A stretch of 64,000 bases of DNA. Source: Dryomyza anilis (lineage: Eukaryota > Arthropoda > Insecta > Diptera > Dryomyzidae). A program made the translations under genes and the position numbers. Shown one piece after another: positions 1-10,745 of this stretch. Location: positions 60,753,631 to 60,817,630 of the forward strand of contig OX638131.1 of NCBI GenBank assembly GCA_951804985.1, given 5' to 3'. The notes under the pieces were generated by a model. That model made no database searches and was not told the DNA's origin. It was given only the letters and a program-made list of their open reading frames with translations. Position 1 is the first letter of the stretch. Each line of letters begins with the position of its first letter.

Positions 1-180
1 CACGCAGCACCGAGATGGTTACTTCAGTTCAAAGACCCAGAAGGCCAAATTGCGCGTTGGATAGAACTTTTACAGAGCTACGATTTCACCATCGAACATC
101 GTAAAGGAGGTCATCATGGAAATGCAGATGATCTGTCCCGACGACCGTGTAAACTTGAATGCAGACATTGTTTAAGAGCA
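1..180 (+). pseudogene. pol: Gypsy pol: RNase H C-terminus
   Basis: Frame 1 translates into the end of a Ty3/Gypsy RNase H / tether region. It contains HAAPRWLLQFKDPEGQIAR and ends with a histidine-rich stretch followed by NADDLSRRP, the usual C-terminal RNase H motif (H..NADALSR). RNase H removes the RNA strand during reverse transcription. The frame is lost after about 180. The following stretch (about 200-345) reads in another frame into a degenerate HHCC integrase zinc finger with a stop codon. Confidence 0.85.
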
Positions 181-409
181 GTAGGAAAAGAAAACAAAAA
201 TTAAAGAGATATTAGCGGAATATCATGGTGGATCTAGTGGAGGTCATTTGGGCATGAAAAACGGTAGAAAAAGTAAAGAAATGTTTTTATTGGGTTGGAT
301 GCCAAGAGTCAATCGCCGATTGGATTCGTAGTTGTCCGCAATGTGTGCCAGCAAAAGGACCAACAGTCAGGATTCGCGGTAGGATGCATCAGTACAACGT
401 GGGAGCACC

Positions 410-1159
410 ATGGATGTCGGCGGGCCGTTTCCAATCAGTGATGCGGGTAATAAGTATGTCCTTGTCGTCATTGACTACTTCAGCAAGTGGTCTGAAGTGT
501 ATCCCATGCAGAATCAAGAAGCCACAACAGTTGCAGAGGCATTAGTTAACAACTGGGTTAACCGTTTTGGAGTACCGTTGGAATTGCATTCAGATCAAGG
601 TAGAAATTTTGAGTCTGCTGTATTTAAAGAAGTATGCAAAGTCCTCAACATACACAAAACACGAACAACGCTATTGCACCCGCAATCTGATGGCATGGTG
701 GAGAGATTCAATCGGACTTTGGAAGAGTATCTCAGAAAAGTGGTTGATAAAAATCATAAAGATTGGGATAAGCACATACCACTGTTTCTCATGACATATC
801 GAACGGCGGTTCATGACACCACAGTTGCTTTACCTGCAAAAATTGTTTTTGGATCAGACTTAAGATTACCTTCAGCTGGACTTCCTGTACACGATTATGT
901 TTCCAGAAAAAGTGAAGAAATGAACGAAGTGCACCTGTTTGTAAGGCAGCGTACAGAATTTGCGAGTGATAAAATGAAGGGCAGATACGACTTGCGAACA
1001 AATTCAGAGGGATTTACGGAAGGACAACTTGTTTTACTCTATAACCCACAAAGAAATAAAGGCTTATCCCCTAAGTTACAAACACACTGGGAAGGACCAT
1101 ACAAGATAATTAAAAGAATTAACGATGTCGTGTATAGATTCAGAATACTACTGGCGTAA
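410..1159 (+). pseudogene. pol: Gypsy integrase core and C-terminal domain
   Basis: A 249-residue open segment of a Ty3/Gypsy integrase, the enzyme that inserts cDNA into the host chromosome. The catalytic triad is visible: Asp2 in MDVGGPF, Asp62 in HSDQGRNFES and Glu98 in MVERFNR, giving the DD35E spacing. The C-terminal part carries the GPYKI module (HWEGPYKIIKRI). The ATG is not a true start, because the domain belongs to the pol polyprotein and its N-terminal zinc finger lies upstream in another frame. The frame ends early at 1159. The sequence up to the polypurine tract still resembles pol (KVVHLERL-like) after a frameshift. Copy 2 at 15955-16717 is nearly identical. Confidence 0.92.
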
Positions 1160-1242
1160 AACGAAAAATGAAAGTCGTACATTTAGAAAGGTTGACGCAA
1201 TACAGAGAGATAGGATTAACATCTGTTCGGGACGAAAAGATT

Positions 1243-1256
1243 TAGGTGGAGGGCAG
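1243..1256 (+). other. polypurine tract of Gypsy copy 1
   Basis: A purine-rich run (AGGTGGAGGGCAG) directly abuts the TG of the 3' LTR, where plus-strand DNA synthesis is normally primed. The same run lies next to the 3' LTRs of copy 2 (about 15858-15871, minus strand) and copy 3 (about 40361-40374). Confidence 0.75.
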
Positions 1257-1802
1257 TGTTACGAAAAGATGTAATTTGCCCCATAGTGCAAGCATTCAAT
1301 GATAACAAATGAGACGCAAGACAATTCAGCGCACTAACCAATGTGTTAGAAAGAGTTGGAGGAACATTCAGCGTACTGAGCAATGTGCGAGAAAGAGATG
1401 GAAGATCAGCACATTAAAAAGCGAATGAGATGCCAATAGCGTGCGTCATTCACGAAACGAGTAGAAGGTTCTCGAAAGAAGTCGAAGCTTGTCGAAACGT
1501 GTCGAACTGATGCCTGCAGTATATAAGGCCGACGCATCTGAGGCACAGCACTTCAGTTGTGATTTGATAGTGGACTAGTGCGTCTCGTGAGTGAACATTG
1601 TTCGGCTAAATTGTATATATTCAGCAGTTGATATAAGTGATTATTCTTTAAGTTGTCATTTAAATAAATAAAGTAGATTAATACTAGTTGAAATAATACT
1701 AGTTAAAACCAAATATTAGTGTGTTTTTATTTTTTTATTTTGTACACAATCCAGCGATATGAACTCGTAGAACTGTTTTCCGTAGACTGAATTTTCGTAA
1801 CA
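1257..1802 (+). repeat. Gypsy 3' LTR (546 bp)
   Basis: It starts TGTTACGAAAA and ends TTTTCGTAACA, a perfect 11-bp terminal inverted pair. It has exactly the same length as both LTRs of copy 2. TATATAAGG at about 1519 is a plausible TATA box. The next four bases, GTAT, match the reverse complement of the four bases beyond the 5' LTR of copy 2 (ATAC at 23529-23532). That is what one 4-bp target duplication split between two inverted copies would look like. Confidence 0.93.
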
Positions 1803-1980
1803 GTATAATATATTTTTTCTTTAAGACAATATGGACACAAAATTATTTTAATTCTAAAACCTTAACTGGGAACCGGTATACCGAAACCGTTTCGTTATAA
1901 AAACTCAAAACCGTAACCGAACCCGAAACGAAGAACAAAACCGAAATCGAATCCGTTATTCGTTTAGGTTTTAATCCTTG
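1803..1980 (-). mobile_element. hAT element end (same family as 15058-33396)
   Basis: This stretch, rich in ACCG/CCGAAACC, is the terminal region of a hAT-like element, ending ATCCTTG at 1980. It is followed by GTTGTAAC, the reverse complement of the GTTACAAC TSD of the hAT at 15058. It matches the reverse complement of 15058-15311, so Gypsy copy 1 sits in this hAT at the same position as copy 2. Confidence 0.75.
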
Positions 1981-2976
1981 GTTGTAACATAACATAATTC
2001 TCCCCAGCTATAGTTCCTAAGTTTTATTATTTCAACAGTATTAATTTAACAAGGATATTAATTTAACATAGTATATATTTTACAAATAATTTTTTATTAA
2101 ACAAATATTTAAACACACTAAGTTGAAAAAAACATTTAAATGGTCAAATAGTTAAAACACTGCCTTGTATTTCTTAAAAAATATGTATAAAATATTATCA
2201 ATATGAGATGCTAAAGAGCGTTGCAGCTTGAATTAACATTAATATACTTTAATAAAAAACAAAATTTAAGGCACCTCGGGATTTATATTTTGCCGTGGAT
2301 GAAATCAATTTAAATGAATGCAGATTTTTTTTTCAAACATTTTTTAACTTCGATGTACCAATTTTAGCTAAAATAATATAAATCTATAGATCTCGTAGTA
2401 GCTTGTATTGCTATCCAAAAATTTTGGCGTAGTAGTTACCTGAAGTAGTTATCTGAAGAAAAAATAGTGTTCTACTGTCTGAAGATATAATGTAATATAG
2501 ATGTAATTCCCGAGGAGCCTTAAATTTTGTTTTATATTAAAGTTTGTGAATACTAATTCAAGGTACAGATGCTCTTTTACATTTCATGATTGATTAATGT
2601 CGATATTATATTTATAACTTACCCTGGTTATAATTATAATGATAAGTTAAAAATGGCAGGCAAAATGGGACAAAAAAACAGTAAAAATGGCAATAAAATA
2701 GGCAAAAAAAGGCAAGAAATGACACAAAAAATGGAAAAATTGCAAAGAAAATCTATTAAAAACTTAATAAAATTTTTCAATGAACTATTTTTGTTGAAAT
2801 CATAGATTTCGCTTTTTCATGGTCTAAGATTTATTTCGTTAATTTCATTCAAAAAATTAAAAACAGACAAAAATAAGTACATAAGAAATACAATCAGAAA
2901 ATCGAGAACAATATTTAAGAAAAGGTTTGCCAGAGTGTAAAAAGGCATTTTTAGGCAAAGTAAATCAAAATAGGCA
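1981..2976. repeat. left arm of large inverted duplication (non-Gypsy flank)
   Basis: This AT-rich segment matches the reverse complement of 14190-15057, and its inner end matches 8997-9066. In the right arm the two pieces are separated by the I-like element. It contains short in-frame runs (for example 2590-2805) rich in Lys and Asn that look like chance reading of AT-rich DNA, and no recognisable gene. Confidence 0.75.
2195..2600. repeat. palindromic repeat (MITE-like)
   Basis: About 90 bp at 2205-2285 (TAAAGAGCG ... CACCTCGGGAT) recurs inverted at 2505-2585 (ATTCCCGAGGAG ... GCTCTTTTAC). The centre near 2400 has no coding capacity. This looks like a small non-autonomous DNA transposon. 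A second copy lies in the other arm at about 14450-14840. Confidence 0.6.
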
Positions 2977-3379
2977 AATTTACAAAATAATTGAAGAAAT
3001 GGCAAAAAAATTTTCCCTGTTTATAACTATTTAAGAAATACGAGGCAGATATTCACTATTTTACCATTTAAAGGTATTTTTCAATGTTGTGAGTTTAAAA
3101 GTTTGTTTAATATAAAAATATATGTAAAAAAATATGATTTTGTTTATGGAAAAAAAACAGAATTTTTTTAGAATTTGGGGTACAAAAAAAATTAAAAAAA
3201 TTTTAATGGCATATTAATTTCATTTCATAAACCGCAAATGTTATGGCGGTATTAAGATGGAAATTTCAAAAAAAATCTTAATATCCCAGTATTTAACTAT
3301 ATTTGTAAAAATTGTATATATTTATAAAGCGTGTAATGAGTTACAAATATAAGTTAATACATGTATTGGAAAAAATGTT
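2977..3379. other. AT-rich, no gene seen
   Basis: A/T homopolymer-rich spacer between the duplicated arm and the mini-me palindrome. No coding, RNA or terminal-repeat signal was recognised. Confidence 0.6.
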
Positions 3380-5472
3380 TTTTTAACATTAACTTTTTCA
3401 CTGTTTTAAGGACACATACGATTTAATTTCTTTTAAATTAGGACCTTGAGCATGTTAAGACAATATCTTAAAAAAATCTAGAATTTTCAAAATATTCTAA
3501 TGCGATCCAGTTTTTGGGTTAAAACAGTGACATAACTTACGAATATTTAATATTTTGACCATTTTCGTGGAGTACTGTGGATATGCGTCAATGAAATATG
3601 TACTGACAAAAATGTCTCGATTTCACCATAAAAGGACATTTTTTTATAGCAATCAATTATTTGAATCGTAACCATTCTACGTAGATGCTTAAAATCCTTC
3701 AAAAATATCAAAATTTTGCACAATTTTCAAAAAGTCCATAAAATTTTTGCATTACAATATTTTTATATGCGCCACTGATTTTGTGAAGGTAAGTAATAAA
3801 AAAAACTCGGTTCACGCAATACACTGGACTATTTCAAATAATAATGGAAATATGCCACGCGAAAATCTACTATTTGAACAAATTCACGCTCATTTTATTC
3901 GACATTTGATCGTTATCTGTCGATCTTGATGACACATTAACGAGATATAGGTCACAAGGTGCAAATTTACAACAGCTTTCAACTAATATTTTCAAATTAA
4001 AACTTCCTGGCCATAAAACACTGACATTTTGAAAATGGGGGAAAAAATGGTTTCAATTTTTGGTTTTACCAAACTGATCTCCCACGTGTACCGAACACCT
4101 CTTTCTCAGCAAGTGTGATCCTAAAGTGAAGATCTTGGAACAAAAACGGAGAAGAAGCAAAAAAAACCTAGAGTATTTCAATGCATTTTTTCAATTTTTC
4201 AACTTAAAACGAGTTGGGAAAGTTAGGCCACATGGGTAAGTTCGGTCACATTGGACGAACTTTTATAGTCGGTCGGGCCCGACTATGGAATACCCTACAC
4301 CTTTGGTGGGTATATTAATAAAGTATATTTAATTGTATACCTTAGTTTTAAAGTTTTTAATAATGCTGAATCGCCCCAACCTCAAAATATTATTCAAATA
4401 TCAGAAATGTACACCCCATAATTAAAAAAAGATATATAAAATTATAAAAAACTAATAAAACAAATTTAGAAAAATAAAAGTGGGCAGACCACTCCTTTAT
4501 TTACAATTTTGTAAGACTTATATTTTATAGATTTGATTTCAATAATTTACGGCTTCAATTTCCACTACGTAAACCCGAGAAATAATGTAAAACAAAATTT
4601 GCATTCTTATAATTTTAAGTATACTTAATTCAAATCTATTAATCATTATCATTGAATCGAAAAACTGCGGAAGTTATTGATAAATTAAAGTCAGTTTAAA
4701 TGATTTTAAAAATTTTCTGTTTTTGCTCATAGTTGTTAAATATTTAATCGATACAATAAGGAACCATAGTTGTGGAGAATTATGTTATGTTACAACATAT
4801 TATTGCAATATTACTCTGTGAAGGTATTTTGAGTCGAAAAATACAAAAATATTAATCTATCAGGCAAATTTAAAATTTAAAAATTAATCATATATTTCAA
4901 AATGTCAATGCATCGCGACCATTTCACAAAAATTTACATTTTTTTCGAATAATAGTATGAGATATTGACCTTTTAGATAACTCCTACTTTAGACTTTTTG
5001 TATAGTCGTAAAAAGATAATCGATTTGCGCATATGGCGGATCCAGAAGCACGGCTTGGGGGGCGCTTGATTTTTTTGCGCCTTTTTTCCAAATTTTTCTA
5101 AAATGCGGCCCAAAAATTTATTTTGCGCCCTTTTTTATATTTTCTCATCAAATACAGTGAATAATGAATTATGCACAACTTTACTGCTTTAAACAATCTT
5201 TTTTTTAAACCACCACTTTTATTTGGTTAAAAAAAGAAAAAAATAGGGTGCTCCGGTGATCATATAGGTACTAAACCCAAACAGAGCGGATAGTTTGAAG
5301 AACAAAATATTTCACTTCATCCGGTTAAGTAAAGTTCAGCCAATTTTTTTTTGTTTTGAGATTTCGAGATTTTCCATCTCAAACGGAGATGATTTCATAC
5401 CGGAATCATCTCCGGTATGGAAAAGTATACATATTCTTGATCAGCATGACCTCCTGAGTCGATTTAGCGATG

Positions 5473-5479
5473 TCCGTCC

Positions 5480-5540
<61 letters not shown>

Positions 5541-5552
5541 CCTGTCTGTCAG
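5473..5552 (+). repeat. (TCTG)n microsatellite
   Basis: About 20 tandem TCTG/TCCG tetranucleotides. They directly follow the conserved core ATTTAGCGATGTCCG, the arrangement described for dipteran mini-me elements, which seed GTCY microsatellites. Shorter versions lie at 19368-19415, 53235-53262 and 62616-62643, and as GACA at 24431-24452 and 47498-47562. Confidence 0.9.
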
Positions 5553-6737
5553 TGGTCAGATCACAGGTCACAATGGACCGATCAATTTTTTCGCACATAC
5601 AGCGTAAGTATATAAGTAATCTAAATTACGAGTTTCATTCATTTAACTCTTAAATTTTATAAGTAATAGGGATTTCAACAGACAGACGGACGGACATCGC
5701 TAAATCGACTCAGGAGGTCATGCTGATCAAGAATATGTATACTTTTTTTTGTTGTGAAATGGTCGCGATGCATTGACATTTTGAAAAATATGATTAATTT
5801 TTTTTCGCGAACTCCTAAATTTTAAATGCACTTTTAAATTTGCCTGATAGATTAATATTTTCGTATTTTTCGATTCAAAATACCTTCACAGAGTAATATT
5901 GCAATAATATGTTGTAACATAACATAATTCTCCATAATTCAGTTTGAAAATTAACCAAATCGGTCAACGGACACGCCCACCTCGTACACAAGTCATTTTT
6001 ATATAACTCTTTAGGAACTAATACCTCGAAAACTATTCAAGATATATTTATAAAATTTAAAACGTATGGTTAGAATTCACCTAAAAATATGTGGTCCAAA
6101 AATGGGCGTGATCCGCCCACATTTTTTTTTACATAATTTCCCGGGTTTTCGTAGTGGAAATTTTGTCGTAAATTATTAAAATCAAATCTATAAAATATAA
6201 GTCTTACAAAATTGTAAATAAAGGCGTGGTCCGTCCACTTTTATTTTTCTAAATTTGTTTTATTAGTTTTTTATACTTTTATATAATTTTTTTAAATTAT
6301 GGGGACGTAAATTTCTGATATGTGAATAATATTCTGAGGGTGGGGCGGTTCAGTATAATTCAGAACTTTAAAATTAAGGTATACAATTAAATATCCTTTA
6401 TTAATATGCCCACCAAAGGTGTAGGTTATTCCTTGGTCGGGCCCGACCAAATTTGTATGGTAAATAATGTTTTTGAAGGATTTTAAGCATCTACGTAGAA
6501 TGGTTACGATTCAAATAATTGATTGCTGTTAAAAAATTGCCTTTTATGGTGAAATCGAGACATTTTTGTCAGTACATATTTCATTGACGCATATCCACAG
6601 TACTGCACGAAAATGGTAAAAATATTAAATATTCTTAAGTTAGGTCAATGTTTTAACCCAAAAACTGGGTCGCATTAAAATATTTAGAAAATTATAGATT
6701 TTTTAAGATATTGTCTTGACGTGCGCAAGGTCCAGTT

Positions 6738-7090
6738 AGTACAAATTGGGTGTTTTCTACCAACAAATAAAACAACAAACAATTTGCAAAATGCATTGAG
6801 TGGCAGATCGTACAGCTGTTTCAGAGGCAGCCAAGCCCCTTCATCAGCGATCTTTCTCTGCAGATTCTACATTTCAAGTCGCTTAAGTTTTCCTTCTCCA
6901 ATAAACACAATAAGAATTATGTGCATTGAAGAAAGAACCAAAAGCAAAAATGCAAAAACTGCACCAACGCAAGATTTTGCCAAAGTTGTTGTTGCGTGCA
7001 GCAATTTGCTGATTTTATGCACCTACTTAAATTTTCATAATCTTAAAAAGCTTCAGTATATAAAATGTTATCTCTATTAAATGGAATTAA
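6738..7090 (+). other. unidentified insert in palindrome right arm
   Basis: The left arm of the palindrome lacks this ~350-bp stretch. Its base composition is more balanced than its surroundings. It holds an open frame at 6721-7080 (119 codons: Ser/Arg-rich start, then a Lys-rich stretch and a hydrophobic ILCTYL segment). I do not recognise the protein. The frame starts inside the arm sequence, so it is probably not a real start. It may be a fragment of another element. Confidence 0.3.
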
Positions 7091-7489
7091 TATATAATTT
7101 AAAATAAATTAAATCGTATGTGTCCTTAAAACAGCGAAAAAGTTAAGTTCTTTTAACATTAACCAATCTCGTACTTTGATCATTTGTTTCGTCGACATCG
7201 TTCCGATTTCGAAAAATTTAGTTTTTAATTTTGGCAACTTCTACATGAAATTTTGATAATATTTAAAGGATTTTAATCTGACAATGCTATTCACAACAAA
7301 TTTTATAACGGATATTTCACTTCTTTCTAGTATGTGCGCTTATTTTTAAAAGAAGTGCTTATTTAGCTTGGTCAAAAAAGTAAGAACAAAGTAAATTTAT
7401 ATAATTTTTAAAGCAATTTGAAGAGGTGGGGTTAATTTTTTTATATTTGGGTTTATTTGTTGTAAAATAAAAATTATTCGTTGTGATAG

Positions 7490-8717
7490 ATGGGCAGAAA
7501 CTTACATTGTTCTAACGAGGAGAAACGATTGGTTTTGACACTAAGGAACGACGGTTCTACTCTTCGTTCCATTGCTCAAACTATTGGTCGTTCTCAACGT
7601 TACCAGTTTTGTAGGAAAAATACTGTTTATGAGAATTTTTAACATTTGAGGGATATAAGAATTCTCACAATAAACTGAGATTTTTTTTCCCTCGAGAGAT
7701 TTTTTTTTTTCGAAAGGGAAAAATCCCTCGAGTGAGAAAAAAATTATCCCAAAAGCTATATTTCCCGCACTAGAAAATACGCTGCTGGATAAAAAATGCA
7801 GACAGAAATAACAGAATCTCATTCTCATTCATTTAAAACTGATAATTTGTGTGTGAAGTAAAAGAACACACTAAATTTATAAAAATATTGTATATTTTTC
7901 ATTGAGGTACTGTGAGAATTTAAGGGATTTTGCGGAAAGCTGTGAGAATTTGAGGTACAGAGAGAATTTGAGGGATTTTGAGGGAAATTGAGAGAAATTG
8001 TGAGAATTTGAGGTACGGAAGGATTTTGAGGGAAATTCAGAGAAATTGTGAGAATTTGAGGTATTTGTAAGAATTTTGAGAGAATTTTCCTACGAGAGAT
8101 TTTGTGAGAATTTCATGAGGGAAAAGGTATTTCGTGTGAGAATTTCATCTGGCAACACTGGTCGTTCTTTAATAATATTTTGTGGAGCGACGAAACAAAA
8201 GTAAATTTGTTTGGAAATGATAACGAAAGAAATGTTCGACGTCCTAAAGGCAAGGAGTTCCATGTTCGGTACACTAAAAAAACCGTTAAGCTGCCGCCAC
8301 CAACATTATGGTTTGGGGATGTTTTTCTTGGTATGGAGTTGGTCCAATTCATCGAATTACCGACACAATGGTCAAATTTCCGTACAAGGATATTCTTCAA
8401 AACATAATGTTGCCTTATGCTGATGAAAATATGCCACTTTTTTTGGACGTTACAGCAAGACAATGATCCAAAACATACTTCTAAAGTTTTAATGGATTGA
8501 TTTCAGAATCAAACTGTTGCGTTGCTTAGCTGGCCTTTGGGGAGTATTGAAGCAACAATTATCACAAGAATCATTTTCAAATAAAGACGAATTATGGTCA
8601 TTTGTTCAAAAGTCTTGGTATGAAATACCAATAAAAACTTGCCGTAAACTTATATCCAGTATGCCAAAGAGAATGAACAAAATGCTTCAAAATAATGGAG
8701 GTTATACTGGGTACTGA
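7490..8717 (+). pseudogene. Tc1-like transposase (broken)
   Basis: The N-terminus starts at ATG 7490 (MGRNLHCSNEEKRLVLTLR), followed by GSTLRSIAQTIGRS, a helix-turn-helix of the Tc1 type that binds the inverted repeats. A non-homologous insert interrupts it at about 7608-8158. The catalytic domain resumes with LWSDETK (first Asp, near 8189), PPP..LWFG and, after a frameshift, QQDNDPKHTS (second Asp, near 8455). The NPIEN block holding the catalytic Glu is deleted between SWP and LWGVLKQQL at about 8536. The C-terminus (SMPKRM ... GGYTGY) then runs to a stop at 8717. The missing Glu, frameshifts and insert make it inactive. Confidence 0.85.
7608..8158. repeat. insert with GTGAGAATTTGAGG repeats
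   Basis: A ~550-bp stretch replaces the middle of the transposase. Its right half (7905-8100) is an irregular tandem array of GTGAGAATTTGAGG(T/G)AC-like units. Its left half has CCCTCGAG inverted runs at 7690-7730. It begins near CCAGTTTTG and ends CAACACTGG, weak inverted ends that suggest a small DNA transposon. GGTCGTTCT occurs on both sides. Confidence 0.5.
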
Positions 8718-8996
8718 TGGTATAATAATAAACACGTAAAATGATTAATTGCATTTTAATAAAAATATATTTTTAATTCATATGTACGGAATGTACTTAT
8801 TATTTTGTCCAAGCATTTGCAATACCTTATATTCTATTAATGAATACTAAAGAGCCATTGTTGTTAATACATTGTTAAATAAGATATAAAACATGATATA
8901 TAATCTGTATTTTTGATCTTTAATATAATAAAATAATGTTTATGTAGCTATAAATTATTTCAATATACGTGTTCTTATTATTTTGGCCATATGTGT

Positions 8997-9066
8997 ACTT
9001 TGCCTAAAAATGCCTTTTTACACTCTGGCAAACCTTTTTTAAATTTTTTTTCGTTTTTCTGGTTGT
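8997..9066. repeat. inner end of right arm of large inverted duplication
   Basis: TTTGCCTAAAAATGCC and the following 50 bases match the reverse complement of about 2905-2965. The match stops at 9066, where the I-like element begins, and resumes at about 14190. The I-like element is therefore an insertion into the right arm. Confidence 0.65.
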
Positions 9067-9069
9067 AAT

Positions 9070-9735
9070 GATGATAATATTCCACGGAACTTTATAATAT
9101 CTGCTATTGATCACAAACACGCAGACAACGTTCGTCCTCTATCGTCATATAACGCGTTTCATATAGAGAAAGGACTCAATTTCATTTCACGCGAATACTC
9201 TGAGGTTACTGAATTGAGATCCGGTGATCTGATGGTTAAAGTAAACAATTTGAAATATGCTGAACATTTCCTTAAGGCCTCTTATGTAGATGCCATACCA
9301 GTTAAGCTATCTTCTCACAAATCTCTGAACTCAACACAAGGCAGAATTTATTAAAAAAATATAATTGATATACCCGAGAATGCACTGATTGAACATTTAA
9401 AAAATAAAAAAATCATAGAAGTCAGGAAGTTCATGAAAAATGTCAACGGCGCGCTGTTGCCTACGGGGGCGGCTGTGATTACTTTTGATTTAATCCATCG
9501 TCCTCAAAAAACTAAAATAGGGTGGGAAAGTGTTCGGGTGGATGAATACATCCCAAATTCGATGCACTGTGTTAATTGCCAAAAGCTTGGTCACACAAAG
9601 AATCGCTGCAGAAGTGTTAAGGCTTGTAGGGAATGTGGAATCACCCATACATGCGAGGACTGTTCATATAAATTTTGTGTTAATTGCGACAACAACACAC
9701 ACACTTCATATCATGGTGACTGTCCCACTTTTTAG
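9070..9735 (+). pseudogene. I-like ORF1 (Gag-like nucleic-acid-binding protein)
   Basis: One frame runs from 9070 (DDNIPRNFIISAIDHKHADNVRPL) through an in-frame stop at 9352-9354 to 9735. The C-terminus has retroviral-type zinc knuckles: CVNCQKLGHTKNRC (C-X2-C-X4-H-X4-C), then CRECGITHTCEDC and CVNCDNNTHTSYHGDC. This fits the RNA-binding ORF1 proteins of I/Jockey elements, which coat element RNA. The N-terminus is missing. An Asn/Thr/Gln-rich tail continues in other frames to about 10100, as in related ORF1 proteins. Confidence 0.8.
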
Positions 9736-10312
9736 AACCACAAGGCAGTAAATAAAATAAAAAATGATAGACGTTGCAACGCTTGAGAGGCATGTAAGGT
9801 TTTCAACAGTAACCCCGATGACCATAAAATCAAATCTCACAAAAATTCGACAAAAAAAAGGTCGATGGCTGATATTGTGCGAAATGCAACAACATCTAAT
9901 GACACAGTTAAAAACAACCAACAAAAAAAAAACTCCACACAACTCAAACAACAACACCAATTACACTCGAAATTCCAACCAACTACAAAACAAATATCTC
10001 GAACAATAACAACACCAACATCAATATTAAAACAACGAAAAGCAACGAGTAAAAATCACCAAATGCACGAACACAAACAATATTCACAGAGCTGCAAAAT
10101 TTAGCAGACACAACAACCAATAACATAGATAACATGGACACTATAGACATCAATTCACCATTCAGATCATCTCTCTATGAAAAATTCCTACAATTAAGTA
10201 TAATTATTACAGCAATACACTACATAAACTCCAATCATATCAAAGCAACAACAACAAAAACACACAAGTAAATTTTATATAATTTATATTTAAAAATGGA
10301 TATAGGTTCAAA

Positions 10313-10745
10313 CATGGTTGAAGTATATACAGGTTAGTTCATCTAGACAGTTAGTTGGTATACACTATGCTGAGAATGTCAATAAGAAAATTTAAAAAAT
10401 ACAAAAATTAATTGTCAATTTAAACTTTATTTCAAGGTTATGTTTTATGCACTTTAAATTGGCTAATTTATTAAAATTTCACACCACAAATTCACATTTT
10501 CACTTTTGTTATACACTGCGATGTTCTTCTGGAGCCCATAGACAGCTTGAAAAGTACAGAAGTGTTGTAATCTATTTACTTTAAAATTTTGAGTTTCAAT
10601 TTTTTTATGAATTTGTAAACAAAGCATTGATGTTTTGTTTTAAATTTTTCGTAAACAAATGTTGAGTCTTTCAAACAGTTTTCAAAAAAAGTAAATGGCG
10701 ACTGAATTTTGAAAGATGACTTAACCTGTATATACTTCAACCATG
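10313..10745. mobile_element. hAT-type MITE, 433 bp
   Basis: It starts CATGGTTGAAGTATATACAG and ends with the inverse CTGTATATACTTCAACCATG. A perfect 8-bp duplication, GGTTCAAA, flanks it (10305-10312 and 10746-10753). Eight-base duplications and CA...TG termini are typical of hAT elements. It has no coding capacity. A second copy, itself interrupted, lies at 36494-39160. Confidence 0.9.

Larger units (their letters stand above)
1..1802 (+). mobile_element. Ty3/Gypsy LTR retrotransposon, 3' part (copy 1)
   Basis: This is the 3' portion of a Gypsy-type element cut by the window start. In order it shows the end of RNase H, a DD35E integrase, a polypurine tract and a 3' LTR. It is the same family as the fuller minus-strand copy at 15312-23528 and the gutted copy at 35631-40872. 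No envelope-like frame lies between the integrase and the LTR. Frameshifts before and after the integrase make it non-functional. The element and its 3' flank are repeated in inverse orientation from 14190 rightwards. Confidence 0.93.
3380..7160. repeat. long imperfect palindrome of mini-me-like repeats
   Basis: The left arm (about 3380-3700 and 4256-5030) pairs with the reverse complement of the right arm (about 5745-6460 and 6465-7160). Landmarks are the CTACGTAGAATGGTTACGAT region at 3677 and 6494, GGAGAATTATG at 4774 and its inverse near 5925, and CGGTCGGGCCCGAC at 4269 and 6436. The centre (5400-5745) has two facing copies of the core ATCAGCATGACCTCCTGAG next to the microsatellite. 3700-4205 is unique to the left arm and 6738-7090 to the right arm. 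No convincing coding sequence was found. Confidence 0.75.
7365..8996 (+). mobile_element. Tc1/mariner-like transposon, decayed
   Basis: The ends are degenerate inverted repeats (TTGGTCAAAAAAGTAAGAAC on the left; the reverse complement of GTTCTTATTATTTTGGCCA on the right), typical of Tc1-like elements. Between them is a broken Tc1 transposase on the plus strand. 8718-8996 is AT-rich 3' non-coding element sequence. Confidence 0.75.

Noticed and set aside
1160..1256. Envelope gene making the Gypsy element an errantivirus
   Set aside because: Only about 100 bp separate the integrase frame from the LTR in copies 1 and 2, so there is no room for env.
3747..3929. Possible exon ending at GTGAAGGTAAGTAAT (about 3788)
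   Set aside because: The donor is good, but no acceptor with an open frame lies upstream, and the stretch is part of a palindromic repeat arm.
6721..7080. A 119-codon frame considered as a host gene
   Set aside because: It starts inside the palindrome arm, has no recognisable domain and no splice or promoter context. Kept only as an unidentified insert.
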